The notes under the pieces were generated by a model, which worked only from the letters and a program-made list of their open reading frames with translations, was not told where the DNA came from and did no database searches. DNA of 64,000 bases, taken from positions 16,953,247 to 17,017,246 of the forward strand of contig CM055319.2 in the NCBI GenBank assembly GCA_029255685.2, given 5' to 3'. Source of the stretch: Silene conica. Lineage: Eukaryota > Streptophyta > Magnoliopsida > Caryophyllales > Caryophyllaceae. Positions 12,679 through 24,438 of this stretch are shown here, in pieces. Made by a program: the position numbers and the translations under genes. Every line of letters begins with the position of its first letter. Positions within the stretch are counted from its first letter, which is position 1.

Positions 12679-12830
12679 GCATTTTGGGAGTCGAATCACA
12701 TGGAGCTAATTAAGCAATACTACGCTATTTTTTTTGTTGTGGTTAGCTAAACCGGCAAAAGTTGAATGTTGAGCTTTTAACTAGTTAACAAAACTAAACT
12801 AAAGGAGATACATACTAACCTAGACATGAT
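12679..12830. repeat. Right fragment of the older target repeat
   Basis: It continues the sequence broken at 4590. It resembles a decayed LTR edge but is too short to assign. Confidence 0.4.
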
Positions 12831-14072
12831 TGTAACACCCCCATTTACCAAGGATCATTTAGCAAGACATTCACTAACATATAAGAGAGTTATCATCTCG
12901 ATTGCCCGAGTTATTATATATTAAAGTTACCATAAAGAAACATGTACTGAAAATAAATGAAGTTTAATAAAAATTAAAAAATCCAAAACTCATAAAGTAA
13001 GTACTACTTAAGCTAGATAAACGATATTTAAATAACAATGAAAGCTAAAAGATCATAGTCTCAATGGCGTCCCGTCGAAACCCACAAGCAACCTGAAACA
13101 TCAACACCCGCTAGACTCACTACTCCCCATTTCTCAGAAATATCAAATGGTTCACCACAGTTTTGAAAACATTGAGGAGTCAGTACAATTACATATCTAA
13201 TCATCTGCAAACACAAAAACTATGTAAGTCAAAACTATTCCACCAATACTTTAATCCAAAACTCTAAATCCATGAATGACTTTCTTCGCAATGAGTAGCC
13301 GGGTTCCCATCGCAACAGGCCACCGCTGCCGATGCCGCAACATTGAACATCAAATCCCCGCTCATTACAACGAGCGACCCAAGGTCATTAATGTGCACAT
13401 CTACCTTGTGATGAGATTTACAAGAGACGAAACAAGGGAGTGAAACCATCTCCCGACATGCATCAGAATATCCAATCCAACATCTCCATCAACAACAATT
13501 ATAATAACAAAATACTATAATCAAGCATTCACAACAACACTCGAAGCAATTAACTGTGTAATCATACTATGTAGGTGAAAACCCTACCTTATTCACAAAT
13601 CCGATTACCATGCAAATCAACTAAAAATGTTCCTCTACGAAGTTGTCACTTATATGAACGATTCAATTACAATTACAACAATAATTCTATAAACTAAATG
13701 TTATTAACCTCCACCAATGAAACCAGATTAGGGTTAAACAAATCATAAAATGAATAAAGAACGAAGATCGGGACTTATTACGCGATTGACACGAGAAATG
13801 GGAGATTCCCGACCCAAAATGCCAAATCCTTGCTTTGATGGTGATTAGGGAGAGCGTTTAAGAAACTGATAGAAATGTTTTCTAACCTTTCTAATCACCT
13901 TAATCGGACCGTCAAAAACCAATTCACTAACCGGATACTAGGTTGAGTGTAACCTACTACTCGACCGAGTAACAACTACTCGACCAAGTGCACCACCAAC
14001 TCAACCGAGTGCATCACCAACTCGATTGTGTGACCCCAAAGCAGTAACTATCCTAACTCCACCCACCTAGTC
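12831..14072 (-). repeat. Decayed Ty3/gypsy LTR, copy X
   Basis: It starts TGTAACACCC and shares order and wording with the next copy: an ATCTCGATT block, an ACCTGAAAC block, a GTCAGTACAA block and a terminal series of CTCGACCGAGT-type motifs (13945-14030). It has diverged strongly and its far end is not clear. There is no coding. Confidence 0.55.
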
Positions 14073-15359
14073 TGTAGCAAACCCGATTTCTAAGGAGCCT
14101 TATCTAGACCTTTCTTAGTCGGCAGGGATGCTACCATCTCGATTTCCCGGGGAGAGTATATATCAAACATACCATTAAAGAACGACTTACAAATTATTAT
14201 ACTGTTTAATAGTAAGACTTACATCAACCATACAACCACTATATTCTAAGTAGATAACTGATGACCGTTATGAAACTCTTCTCGTTTACTCGTCACTGAC
14301 ACAACAAGCAAACAAGCATCCATGTATAGCATCAAATCATCAACACCTGAAACTATCTCACTGCTCTCCACCAATATACATCAATGGATCACCGCAAGTA
14401 CAGATGGGTAAACAAAACACAAAAATTACACCAAGTCAGTACAAGAAAAATAACAGACTTAAACAATGCGAAACAATACAATTACAATATACAAATAATG
14501 CCAATAACCTTATAAATTTTTCACACACATCAAACAACATCCTAGTGAACTGTCCCACTATCTCATCATCACCACTGACACATCTCAGTGTGTAATCCCC
14601 CACTTGCTCACGGCAAATGGTGCCTAGATCCTTAATGCGTACATCCTCTCTGTGGCGGGCCCTACGAAGAGCGATCATAGGAGTGAGAGTTCTTTCCCGC
14701 AACAGTCTCACACATATGTTCCACAATCTCAATACGATACTATCACGCTGTCACCATCCCCTCATCGTCACAAACATCGGTATCACATCGCATAGATACA
14801 ACCGCAACAATTACAGAATACAAAACAAGGTTATTACTTGACTGAGTAGGATCACAAACCTGACATACGCATCCAAGGACTCCTCACACGACTCTAGAAC
14901 GCCGCAGAAGGTTATCTATTACATATTCTAATACCCGTTAACATTATTATAAGAAATAAGGGAAAGGTCGGACTAAAGGAATGCGGTAACTTACCGGAGC
15001 ATCAACTAGTATGATAGATCTTAGGTCTAGGATCTGATTTCTTTGAATGAATTGGTTGAGTAGCCTTCGTGGAAGCTTGGGATGAGAGGGAGAAGGGAAG
15101 GGGATGGTTTTTCTTTTGCTTTAAGGTTAGGAGGTATGACGAAATTGATTAAATAATTAGGTTTCTATTAAATCCCAACGCGGAAACAAGTCTACTGGAA
15201 CGACTGCACTCGTCCGAGTTGGTCTCACTTGACCGAGTTGAAATAACTCGACCGAGTATGTCTTACTCGACCGAGTTAGACTAACTCGACCGAGCCTACA
15301 CTAACCAGGCAAGCTTTCTTCCTATGGAAGGACTAATCCCACACTACAAAAATAACGTG

Positions 15360-15800
15360 ATATACTGACGAAAAAAAATTATTCCGTCAGTTTTTTTGGC
15401 TGGCTGACGGAGCCATGACGGAATACTGACGGACTGATTTCCTGACGGAGAATCCGTCAGATAAATCTGGCGCGTTGACCAAAGTCAATGGCGGTAAAAA
15501 TTACTGACGGAAAATCCGTCAGAATTCGTTGGCGCGTTGACCAAGTCAATAGCGGTAAAAGTTACTGACGAAAAATCCGTCAGTAAAGTAAACATCTGAC
15601 GGAATTTCCGTCAGTACATGTATGAGGGTACTGACAAAAATTCCGTCAGATATTTATCTTACTGACGGAAAATCCGTGAGTATGTTTTTCATCATATATT
15701 TTTTTAAAAACCAAATAATAATACATCTGACGGAAAATCCGTGTGTTAACTTAAATACTGACGGAAATTCCGTCAGTAAGCCGTCAGTAATTTTTTACAA
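15360..15800. repeat. Left subterminal repeat array of the small CACTA
   Basis: About ten copies of CTGACGGA and its complement TCCGTCAG occur, often paired as palindromes. They mirror the array at the other end and probably bind a transposon-encoded protein. Confidence 0.8.
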
Positions 15801-16652
15801 TACCATGAAATCTGTTAGGGATTCTTTTCCCCAAATCATAAAATCCCCAATTTCGAGTAACCCTAAATCGCACATCCGACACCACACCCTTCACCACACC
15901 CGACATCAACACTCTTGCCACTCTATTTCACTTCTGTCATCGTTACCTCCATCTTTAGGTAAACATTCATCATTCTCTTTCTTTAATTTAAGAATTTATC
16001 CTCTTTTCTTAACTTTTTACTCAATTTGTTAGTTTTTTAGTGTTATTATGTATGTTAATTGACTTATGATAGAAGCCTTGCTTGATTTAGGATAGATGAC
16101 ATAATGTTTGATTAGTTATGTGACTGTTTGATTAGTTATGTGAATGTTTGATTAATTATTTTAAGTTTTGATTAATTATGCTAATTTTGGTTAAATTATA
16201 CTAATTTTGTTTATTAACAATGTTAATATATATTTAATTCTGCTAATTTTTTTGTTGAAATGAAGCTAATTTCATTTTGATTTGTTTTACTTATGCTAAA
16301 AGTGTCTTTAATTATGATGACTTTATTATTTATATTGACTTAGTACCCGTTCAAAAATTACTCATTAGGAGTAGTTTTTTACTACTCCCCGTTTTGGGAC
16401 TGTTTTTGTACGTTTCAAGTCACTTAGGTAGTAAACATGTTATTGTGATTTATTAATCAGAAAAGAATTGGGTTACAATTCCTTTAATGCTCTTTGAGTA
16501 CATATGTGGAATAATTATTTTTTCTACATTGTGTATTTGGAGAACGGATGGGAATTGCTGCCTAATTTTTTTGTCATGAATAAATCACAAGTGCGTGTTT
16601 GCTAGTAACTTGAAACGTACATTGATGGGTTTAGGTTGAAGTGATAAGGACC

Positions 16653-16773
16653 CATGGATGGTTATGCTTCGGATTTGAGTCGGTGTGTTGACCGTAACAA
16701 GATGGTGTTGCATTTCATGAAAAGTCATGATTGTCATGGTTTTATGGAATGGTTACTTCCCGTTGCATTGAAA
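16653..16773 (+). pseudogene. TNP2 transposase scrap
   Basis: The frame MDGYASDLSRCVDRNKMVLH-FMKSHDCHGFMEWLLPVALK ends in a stop codon. KSHDCH..M..LLPVA is a hallmark of the C-terminal part of CACTA TNP2 transposases; the larger CACTA in this window has KSHDCHTLMQQLLPVA. Everything upstream and downstream of this piece is missing, so the element has lost its transposase by internal deletion. Confidence 0.75.
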
Positions 16774-16799
16774 TAGCTGGTGGTGTTTTAGTGTTTATT

Positions 16800-19429
16800 A
16801 TGGCAGGTGGTGGTTTTATCAGACGATATCTAGGTGGGAATAGTAATCCCAAAGAAAATCGTCGTCGGGAGGAGAACACAAAACTTCCTCCTGAACCACA
16901 ACAACAACAACCACAAAAACAACAGGATGATGAGGACGACGACGACGACGACCCATTAGTTGAGGAACCTTCATACGATGAAGAGAACGGACAGGTGACC
17001 CTGTCACTTGATCCTGAACTAGGTTATTGGTAAGTGTTTCTTTTATTTTTATTTTTGACTTTCACGAGGAAAATATGGTTATTATTGTTGGAGATTGTGT
17101 CCTCCACATGTAGTGTGATAACGTCATTGAACATACCCTTGTACGGACAAGTGGGAGATTGTTGGGGCTGGTGTCCTTGACAATTAAGTACAATGACTTA
17201 TTAAATCTCTTTAAGGATCACAAGGGCATACTTCTGTATTATTACCAGTTGATCCACGTTTATCAATAACGGTTGGCTTGCTAGATAAGTTTGACGTTAT
17301 TGTCATACGGATGGCGGTGGTCAACTGGTCCCTATACGTCACACCTATAGGACACGTTTGAGAGATGTGAAGGTATGAAAATACAGTCACATTTTGCCGG
17401 ATATGACTAAACGGTTAGTCAGAGGTATTGACTATTAAATTAGTCAATAAGATGTTGAGAATTATTATTTAATACGGATTAAATAATTTTAGCTAATACG
17501 GATTACAAGATTAATTCGTAAATTAAATATAAACGGTTATATTTAATTAAATATTATATTCGCAAATTAATATAAACAGTTATATTAATTTAGGTAATTA
17601 TACAATATCGTATTTTATCAGACCATTATTAATATATCGACTGTATTAATAACTGATAACATGTTACGATTTATAAATTAAACCCGCGAAATATATTAAA
17701 GCTAATTGGGTCGAATCACGCATTGGGATAAGGTAAGAGTGGAAAGCCCACTCCTACCCAAACCCCAATTCGGCCGAAATAACTATATAAGGAGGAGGAC
17801 TCTCCTTATATCAGTTACTCTTGTTGCACTGTAACATAATTCTCAAGTAAAATTAGGGTTTTGAGAGCATTCTTCTCCCAAAACCTCAGATCTCACATCT
17901 AAAACCTCAAGGGCTCTCCCTATATTGCAAGGCAATTGGAGAGGATTTCTAGCACACGCGGCCTCGTCTCAGACTAAGTCTTGGGTGCAAGTTATAGGAG
18001 GGAATTTGCATTAATTCCTGTTCTTAGGCCTTTTTGCGCGAGGACTAAAGGTTGTACTTCTTTTCTCATGTTTTTAATCTTATGACGATATTCACAGTTG
18101 TATATTTCATTATAATCCTGTAATTTTGGGGTGAATACGCGTTTTATTCCCCACAATTATCACAGTGCTAATGTATATCTTTTTCAGGTGGGATGACCAG
18201 CCAATCAAGGACTATGTCACTTGGTCATTCACCCGTAAGTTGGGAAAAGAGTTTTTCATCAACTGGAGTCAAGCGAGCCATGGACAACGTACGAAGATGT
18301 ACACTTACTTTCAAGTATATAAATTTCCAAGTTATCATTTTTTAACTAAGTTAGTTTAATTCAATCATAACACAATTTACTTAATATCCTATTTTTTTGA
18401 AACAGAATCGTGTCAAAGTTGTGGAGCCTGGCTATGACCCAAAGAACGAGTGGAAAACTCGTGTATCGTGGAGGATAACAAGTCTTATCAATGGCACCAA
18501 TTATAACCGTAAAAGGCGAAATTGGTGCCCCGAAAGATGGTGGGTGAGGCTTCAAAAGAGGGTAGAAGAAGATCTTGACTATGCCAAAAGAATCTGATAT
18601 TAATAAGGCAACCAGGAGATCGGGTGGCGTAGATGGGAAAGCGTTGGGCACCCATACTCTTGATCGGAAGAGTTGCTCGGATATTTTTAAAGAATTGGTA
18701 CGTAATATATATTTATATATATTTTTCACAAATTGGTTAACCAATCCGATTATATTTTGATCAACTTTTGTTTTCATACTTATTTCAGGGTGACGAGGCA
18801 ACGCCGTATAAGATGTTTGAGTATACAAAGAAGAATAAGTTTCAACAGTGGATCAACCCTCGAGCTGCGAAGATTGATGTAAGTCAATCGATTTACTAAT
18901 TAATTTACAAATCAGTTAATTTTTCATTTGAATTTTGATAAGTTTAACATTTCTTTCTTAATTTTTTTTGTTGTTCGGATACTCATCAGGAAATAATTTC
19001 TCAACCCACGCCAAATGGAGAGCCTCGAGACGAGTATGAGGAATTTTACGAGGCTGTTGACGGTTTTGACGAGAAGTTCAGAATGTTCGGCACCGGTTTG
19101 ATAGGGCCAACAGTTTAGTACGAGCGTCCAGGCTACAAAGGTCGTCGATCGTGCTCCTACACACCTACTGAGTTTACTCGGTATGCATCTAAAAACAATC
19201 GCCTTCAACATGAGCTGAGTAAGGAGCACGCCGCAAGAGATGCTCTTGAGCAACAAGTTCACAACAACAAAAAGGATATGGAAGAGCGCATGGCTGAGAT
19301 GTGGGCACAAATGCAAGCACATATGCCCCCGAACACCTATTCAGGTTTCCCCCCTTCTTATTGTAAAGATAACCATCCAGACGATGGATTTGGTTTTGGA
19401 GGTGACGGTGGTATAGCGCCCATACATTA
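16800..19429 (+). pseudogene. CACTA second gene (Ptta/En/Spm-type), multi-exon and damaged
   Basis: The proposed start is ATG at 16800 (MAGGGFIRRYLGG), before a Q-rich and D-rich segment. Exons by consensus splice sites: 16800-17029, 18188-18314, 18406-about 18699, 18789-18877 and 18990-19429. The protein carries the plant Ptta/En/Spm region (YWWDDQPIKDYVTWSF, KNEWKTRVSWRITSLINGTN, TRRSGGVDGKALGTHT) and a C-terminal coiled-coil-like stretch (RLQHELSKEHAARDALEQQV). Damage: the frame shifts by one base near 18590, between LDYAKR and SDINKATRR, and there is an in-frame TAG near 19117. The first intron is inflated by a solo LTR. Relatives bind the subterminal repeats; this copy is probably inactive. 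Confidence 0.75.
17086..18155 (+). mobile_element. Solo Ty1/copia LTR inside a CACTA intron
   Basis: It begins TGTTGGAGATTG, ends ATTCCCCACA, and is flanked by the 5-bp duplication ATTAT (17081-17085 and 18156-18160). It is the same family as the LTRs of the copia element at 33280-43685 but carries about 75 extra bases at its start. In that full element the equivalent bases lie outside the LTR, next to the polypurine tract. No internal region remains, as expected after LTR-LTR recombination. Confidence 0.88.
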
Positions 19430-19734
19430 GTTATGTTAGGTTTCATGCTAGCTAGTTGGTGTTAGTTTATGTTAGTATGTAGGTAAAGATTTGATCATGC
19501 TAGTTTGTGGTACTTTAAACCAATTATGGAGAATTGTATGTTATTTGACTTTATTTCTTAAATACATTTGGATTCCTGCTACGCGGCTGATGTGGAAAAT
19601 AGATTCCCGCTTTGCGGTCGTCGATTGTGTTTGTTTGGTGCAGGTTTTGATAATGAATTAAGAATTATATAAAACAATGTTTCGATAACATTGTGGCTGG
19701 ATAGCAGGCTGTTGTTTCCAGCCACATTAATACA

Positions 19735-20190
19735 TTATACTGATGGAATTTCCGGCAGTAAAGCATAATACTGACGGATAATCCGTCAGGAAAGTCAACT
19801 GAAGTTTGACCTTACTGACGGATTTTCCGTCAGTATTATGTTTTACTGACGGATTTGCCGTCGGTAAGGTCAAACTCCAGCTTGACTTTTCTAGCGGATT
19901 ATCCGTCAATATTATGATTTACTGACGGATTTTCCGTCGGTAAGGTCAAACTGCAACTTGACTTTCCTGACGGATTATCCATCAATATTATGCTTTACTG
20001 ACGGAAATTCCGTCAGTAAGGTTTATCTGCTGTTTGACCCATTTTGACGGATTATCCGTCACTGCCCGTCAGTATCTAAAAAACCGGCGAAATATTTAGT
20101 GACGAAATTTTGTGACGGATTATCCGTCAATAATGCAGTTTCCTGACGGATTTTAGCTGTTTCTGACGGATATTTTCCGTCAGTAAACAA
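19735..20190. repeat. Right subterminal repeat array of the small CACTA
   Basis: Repeated CTGACGGATT..TCCGTCAG units alternate with a TTGACTTTCC spacer. It mirrors the left array. Confidence 0.8.
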
Positions 20191-20286
20191 CGTAATTTTG
20201 TAGTGCCATCCTCCCTATGTCGGTCTCAAGTCGGATAGTCCGTGGTATAAGGCATGTAAATGGGTCATTAAACCCGCGTGTTACAA

Positions 20287-21880
20287 TCTCCCCCCCTTAA
20301 AAGAAACTCCGTCCTCGAAGTTCCACATGCACTTAGGGTTTCTTCAAAGTCACGACTCGTAGGGTTTAATTGGTTCATCTTGACTATCTATCCTTCCTCT
20401 CCAACTCCTAAGGTCGTCTAAACCTCCAGACTCTTATACATACGCATACCTCAATACCGTCTATACATATTACCCCCAAGGTTACTTATAAACACAGTAC
20501 TTATGCGAAACGCACGGTGAATTTTTTTTTCTCATAACACTGTTCGTGCACAACCACCAAGCATGTAATATCACTTACGATTTCGATTACAATCCAGTCA
20601 TATAATATCAATCACGATCACCGCTCTCAGTTCAATACACATATATATTACACTCTTTCAACGTAATCATAACTCATAAATCAAAAATCCAACACATTAT
20701 CAAGATCCAACGCATTATCGAAGATCTAACACGTTATCGATAATTAACATCATCTCCGTATTAGCAATCTTAAGAGAGTATTCACGATATAATAGACACT
20801 TACTACACATAGTACGTCTTAAAACATCATTTATATCCGTCATAATCTGTCCACTTCTCTTAAAAGAACTTCGTCCCCAAAGTTCACTGGTCGAAATTGT
20901 TGCTAGGTATTATCGTATCCCCTCGGTTCACCCATCCAAATAGGGTACCTAGTCTCAGAGTAGTCAAAGCTAAACACGGTAAAAAGGTCCTACTCGGTCA
21001 AATTGGGGCAACTTGGTCGAGCTAGGCCTACTCGGCCGAGTCACAGCTACTCAGAAGAGTTCATCCTATTCGGTCGAGATGTTGCTACTCGGCCGAATTC
21101 ACGCAATTCGGTCGAGTTGTCATTACTCGACCGAATTCTGCCGCCAATACCTATAAAAGTTGATAATCTATGATCAACATACAACACATCTGAATAATTC
21201 TTTGGCCATAGGGCCCCTGTCATATCAAATCCTCAAGTCTACCAGTACCACGTGGCATAAAACACTCTAACAACATAAGTCTTGAATTGAAGTTGACAAT
21301 TGAAACAAAATCCCAAACAACAAGTATCACAAATACGGTCACAAAGCATGCAACAACAACTAACACCACTCAAGAATCGTCCTCAGCATCATCATAATCA
21401 TCATCGACCATGTGCCCTCCCTGATCATCAACTGCCCCAGAAGTATCAGCTGCTCCCCCATATCCAAGCACCTCTCCGTAGTCCTATCTGCCCTGGTCGT
21501 CCAGCTGGCTACCATAGTTAGCTCCCCACGTCCCTGCCATCCAACCATCCGGCTGATGAGAAAGCTCTGGCCACCTGACTGGATCCACACCAAAAGCACG
21601 AAAGACCCCTTCGTCACTACCAACCCCGCTCCACCAAGTTGGGTCTGGTAGCTGCAACCTCACTCCCCGATGTATCGTGGTCGCCTCATAAATGTTCCTC
21701 AACACGAGAGTGGCGGAAAGACGGTCTGCCAACTCATGTGGCTGGAGTCTCGGGTCCTCTACGGCGGGGTAAGACGGAAGAGATGGGTACGATGGGTACG
21801 GGTCGAAGGGTGCATGTACTCTCTAGGAGCTCTCCCCTTGCTCAGCCCCGCTTCACTCCATATCTATTTATATAGATATA
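20287..21880 (-). mobile_element. Decayed internal and 3' sequence of a minus-strand Ty3/gypsy element
   Basis: It follows the polypurine tract of LTR copy Y. The TTAAAAGAA..TTCGTCC wording recurs at about 20299 and 20868, suggesting two overlapping old 3' ends. CTCGGTCGAG-type motifs recur at 20990-21135. Coding is limited to one small remnant frame. Confidence 0.45.
21484..21732 (-). pseudogene. Unrecognised ORF remnant in a retroelement 3' region
   Basis: The 82-residue frame includes DPTWWSGVGSDEGVFRAFGV and PVRWPELSHQPDGWMAGTWG. Its tryptophan/glycine-rich, non-low-complexity composition suggests once-real coding. I do not recognise the family. It may be a 3' accessory ORF of the retroelement or a captured host fragment. 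Confidence 0.35.
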
Positions 21881-21886
21881 TATGAA

Positions 21887-22567
21887 AAGGTTATGGGAAT
21901 GTATTTGTGAAGAGTTGTAACTTTTCACAAATTCTGACATATTCAATTTATATTGCGAAAATTAAATCCCATCAAAGTTTCCCCGGGCATTGCCTCAGAA
22001 CGGGGCATTGCCTCAGAACGCCCGTCATGGTTGTTCAAATGACAACTATACCGTAAATTCATTAAATTGATAGTTGATAGCCTCCGATAACTTATTTGTC
22101 AATTTTTGCGTACTATGCGCTTCATAGTTTGGTTCCAAAAATCGACATCAACAATAATACAATCTTGATTAAGTAAAAACTTGACAGTTGAAACGCGTAA
22201 ATCAAAATGAAATCAAAGTAAATCAAAGTAAAAATTCAAAATATCACTCAAATTTCTTTGATTGTTTCCAGTCGCATTATCTATCGTAAAAACAAATATT
22301 ACCCCATAGTCATTCTCTCAAGAGTTCTTCAATAACATAATAATCAAACAAATTAAATTGATAGTCCATCTACACAAATTGTCAAATAGGATTGTGAACG
22401 GTTTATAATAACTAATGTGCACGTCTCATTTATTGCTATCATTAAATGAACCACATAGTTATCATAGTTACAAAGTCGCCGTTTGATGATGTACAACGAT
22501 TTTAGAGGATGCAAGCCGATCCACGGGAGTCGGGACGAAGGTTATGGGAACGGAGATGCTGAAAAGA
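21887..22567. other. Intergenic, 3' side of the secreted DUF26 gene
   Basis: The only structure seen is a direct repeat of GGGCATTGCCTCAGAACG near 21984-22021. The rest is AT-rich sequence that probably contains the 3' UTR of the neighbouring gene. Confidence 0.4.
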
Positions 22568-23471
22568 TCAACGAGCTGCCGGAGATAGTGGGGAAGCCGT
22601 TACCGAGAAGATGAATTTGACCGAATCGTACCTCAAAAAACAACTAGGGAGAAAAACATAAACATATTGTGACAAACCGCCTTCTGGAATTCTACTCACC
22701 GCAGTGTCCAAGCAAGTCTTACACTCACCCAACTTTATATCAGGAATACACCAAACCATGGCGTAGAACCCTTCCCAATTGGTAAAAGTGTCGTTACCAG
22801 TGGCGAAACGGTCGGTATTCTCTGGCATTAACACCTTTGCTATAACATCATCCAAGGTCTTGTTACGTATATCCGGGAAAATGTCTGGTCGGGATACATT
22901 AAAATAGCTCCCGTACTCATGCGATGGCTCGGTTTGTAGGGTGGCCGTGACGGTGCGATTAGTGTATTGAACCATGCATTGTTGGTACCTGTCAAATATA
23001 ATGGTGTAGACAAAAAATTAAGACCTGAAGTCGTAATATAAGTAAGTTAATGCCAAATCATATATCGCAAACTCGATAAAGTAGATAATATACATTTGGA
23101 AAAGAAGGCAAGTACCATGTGATGGCTTGCTTCTTGTTGGAGCATACTTGGTCGAAAAGTGTGACAGCAGTGCTTACACAGGACTTGCACGACTTCAAGT
23201 CGAGGTCAGGCCGACAAAAGTATTGGCCGTTAACACGGTCGACACCATTGCCGGAGGAGGTATTATAGAACCTTGAGATAGATGATTGATTGGTAAGCTT
23301 GTCAAGGACGGAAATAATGTTGTCATGGTAAGCGCCGTCAGCGCTTACATTCTCCATCCGTCTACATATACTACCTTGGAAGATGATTTGCTCTTCGGCA
23401 TTGGCGATTTGTAGTAGTAACAGAATTGCAATTTGAAGGAAAATGACGAGACTAATTTGTTTGCCTACCAT
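22568..23471 (-). CDS. Cysteine-rich repeat secretory protein (two DUF26 domains), two exons
   Basis: Exon 1 is 23116-23471 and exon 2 is 22568-22988, with a 127-bp intron (donor TG|GTACTT, acceptor TTGACAG|G). The splice restores the conserved ITWYQQCMVQYTNRT segment and gives about 258 residues. A signal peptide (MVGKQISLVIFLQIAILLLL) precedes two DUF26 domains with C-x8-C-x2-C motifs (CRPDLDLKSCKSC and CIPDIKLGECKTC). The protein ends soon after the second domain (SPLSPAAR-stop), with no transmembrane segment or kinase. It would therefore be apoplastic, as in the CRRSP/ginkbilobin-like family, some of which bind mannose and act in defence. It could also be a receptor kinase shortened by a stop at the hinge. 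Its relative is the exon at 265-1108 on the same strand. Confidence 0.88.
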
Positions 23472-23533
23472 GTTTGCTGGTTATGTAAGATAAAGTTTGT
23501 TATTTTTATTTATTCTTCTTCCTTTGTAATTTG

Positions 23534-23541
23534 TATATATA
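23534..23541 (-). promoter_or_regulatory. Candidate TATA box of the secreted DUF26 gene
   Basis: Minus-strand TATATATA lies about 63 nt upstream of the start codon, the same spacing as at the other DUF26 gene. Confidence 0.4.
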
Positions 23542-24063
23542 TTGCATTTTTAAATGGAGATTTATAAATTAAGTTAATTGTGGTTGACTTAGTGAAATGA
23601 ACTCTGTAATTATATAATTTTGCTTGGAATTTTATTGGGTTGAAGTCACCATCTTCGGAGGCTAATTAGTAGACATGTTCAGAGATTAACTGTCCTAATT
23701 AGTGCTCCCCTTAGCTTCCTGCTAATGAGTGCCATGGATGTCCTATTTTCACTAAAATTCTTACTTGTAATTTGAAATGTATATGAAACGCATGTATATT
23801 CATCAACTTGATCATTATGAATAAAAGAGTGCCATGAACGTCTTACAATAACTTGCAAAAAAAACCGAGAGGGGTTTCAAGAGTCAAGAACGAGTACACG
23901 TACCTAAGAGGCGAAGAAGTTGAATAAATGTTCAATTAAAAGTTTAAGGTTTAACTTAACCAAATTAAATTAATTAAGGGAGTAATTTTAGGAAAAAATT
24001 TCAAAAAGAGTAATTTTAAAATTTTAATTTTAAAAGGAGAGTAAAATCTAATTTACCCATTTA
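23542..24063. other. Upstream region of the secreted DUF26 gene
   Basis: AT-rich non-coding sequence. I see no other gene or clear element. Confidence 0.4.
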
Positions 24064-24111
24064 TCTAACTATATTAGTAAAGGAAGTTTTCTCGAGCGAC
24101 GTGATTGGTTG
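24064..24111 (+). mobile_element. 5' end of a Helitron-like element (copy A)
   Basis: It begins TC after an A and reads TCTAACTATATTAGTAAAGG, followed by CTCGAGCGACGTGATTGGTT. The same wording opens the Helitron at 49107-50994, which continues directly into the sequence found here only after 47096. No CTAG-type 3' end was found for this copy before 49106. The hAT element inserted 48 bp from its 5' end. Confidence 0.6.
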
Positions 24112-24438
24112 CAGGGGCGGATCTCCATTGAGCTGGGCCGGGGCCAGGCCCCCCTAACTCTCAGCCCAAGCTAATGACACCCAACTCTTAAAACTAGAAT
24201 ACAATATTGGGCATTTCTATTTTAATGTAGGATTTAATGTTTGGTACTCATTGGTACTACTAAATGCACAGCAAAGCAAAATAGAAGATATTAGCCCACT
24301 TTTATGGCCCAAGTGCTAATATGTATGTGTCATCTAAAAAGCTACCAAAGTTAATTTTTAATTATCTTATGCTAAACTATCTTTAACCTTTGATTCCCCA
24401 TAGTCTATGACACACTTTTTTATGTTCATTTTTTTTTT

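Larger units (their letters stand above)
15342..20205 (+). mobile_element. Non-autonomous CACTA (En/Spm) transposon
   Basis: The terminal inverted repeats begin CACTACAAAA and end TTTTGTAGTG, with a 3-bp duplication CCA on each side (15339-15341 and 20206-20208). Both ends carry many copies of a palindromic subterminal motif, CTGACGGA..TCCGTCAG (about 15360-15800 and 19735-20190), the usual binding sites of a TNPA-like protein. Inside are a short scrap of TNP2 transposase and a damaged second gene. Without a transposase it could move only with help. A solo LTR (17086-18155) has landed in one intron. Confidence 0.93.
14073..20286 (-). repeat. Decayed Ty3/gypsy LTR, copy Y, split by a CACTA element
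   Basis: In plus orientation it runs 14073-15341 and resumes at 20209-20286, ending GCGTGTTACA. Just outside, the minus strand shows a polypurine tract (AAGGGGGGGAGAT), so this is a 3' LTR of a minus-strand element. About 1.35 kb of LTR remains once the CACTA insertion is discounted. Repeated ACTCGACCGAGT motifs lie at 15200-15295. Confidence 0.6.

Noticed and set aside
13264-14841. ORFs in the decayed LTR copies
   Set aside because: They lie within recognisable LTR sequence repeated in diverged form and have no domain.
15622-16032. 136-codon plus-strand ORF at the left end of the small CACTA
   Set aside because: Its first part runs through the subterminal palindromes and the rest is Ser/His-rich leader-like sequence, with no family resemblance.
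16819-17007. Minus-strand ORF opposite the Q/D-rich CACTA exon
   Set aside because: It is a shadow of a low-complexity exon on the plus strand.
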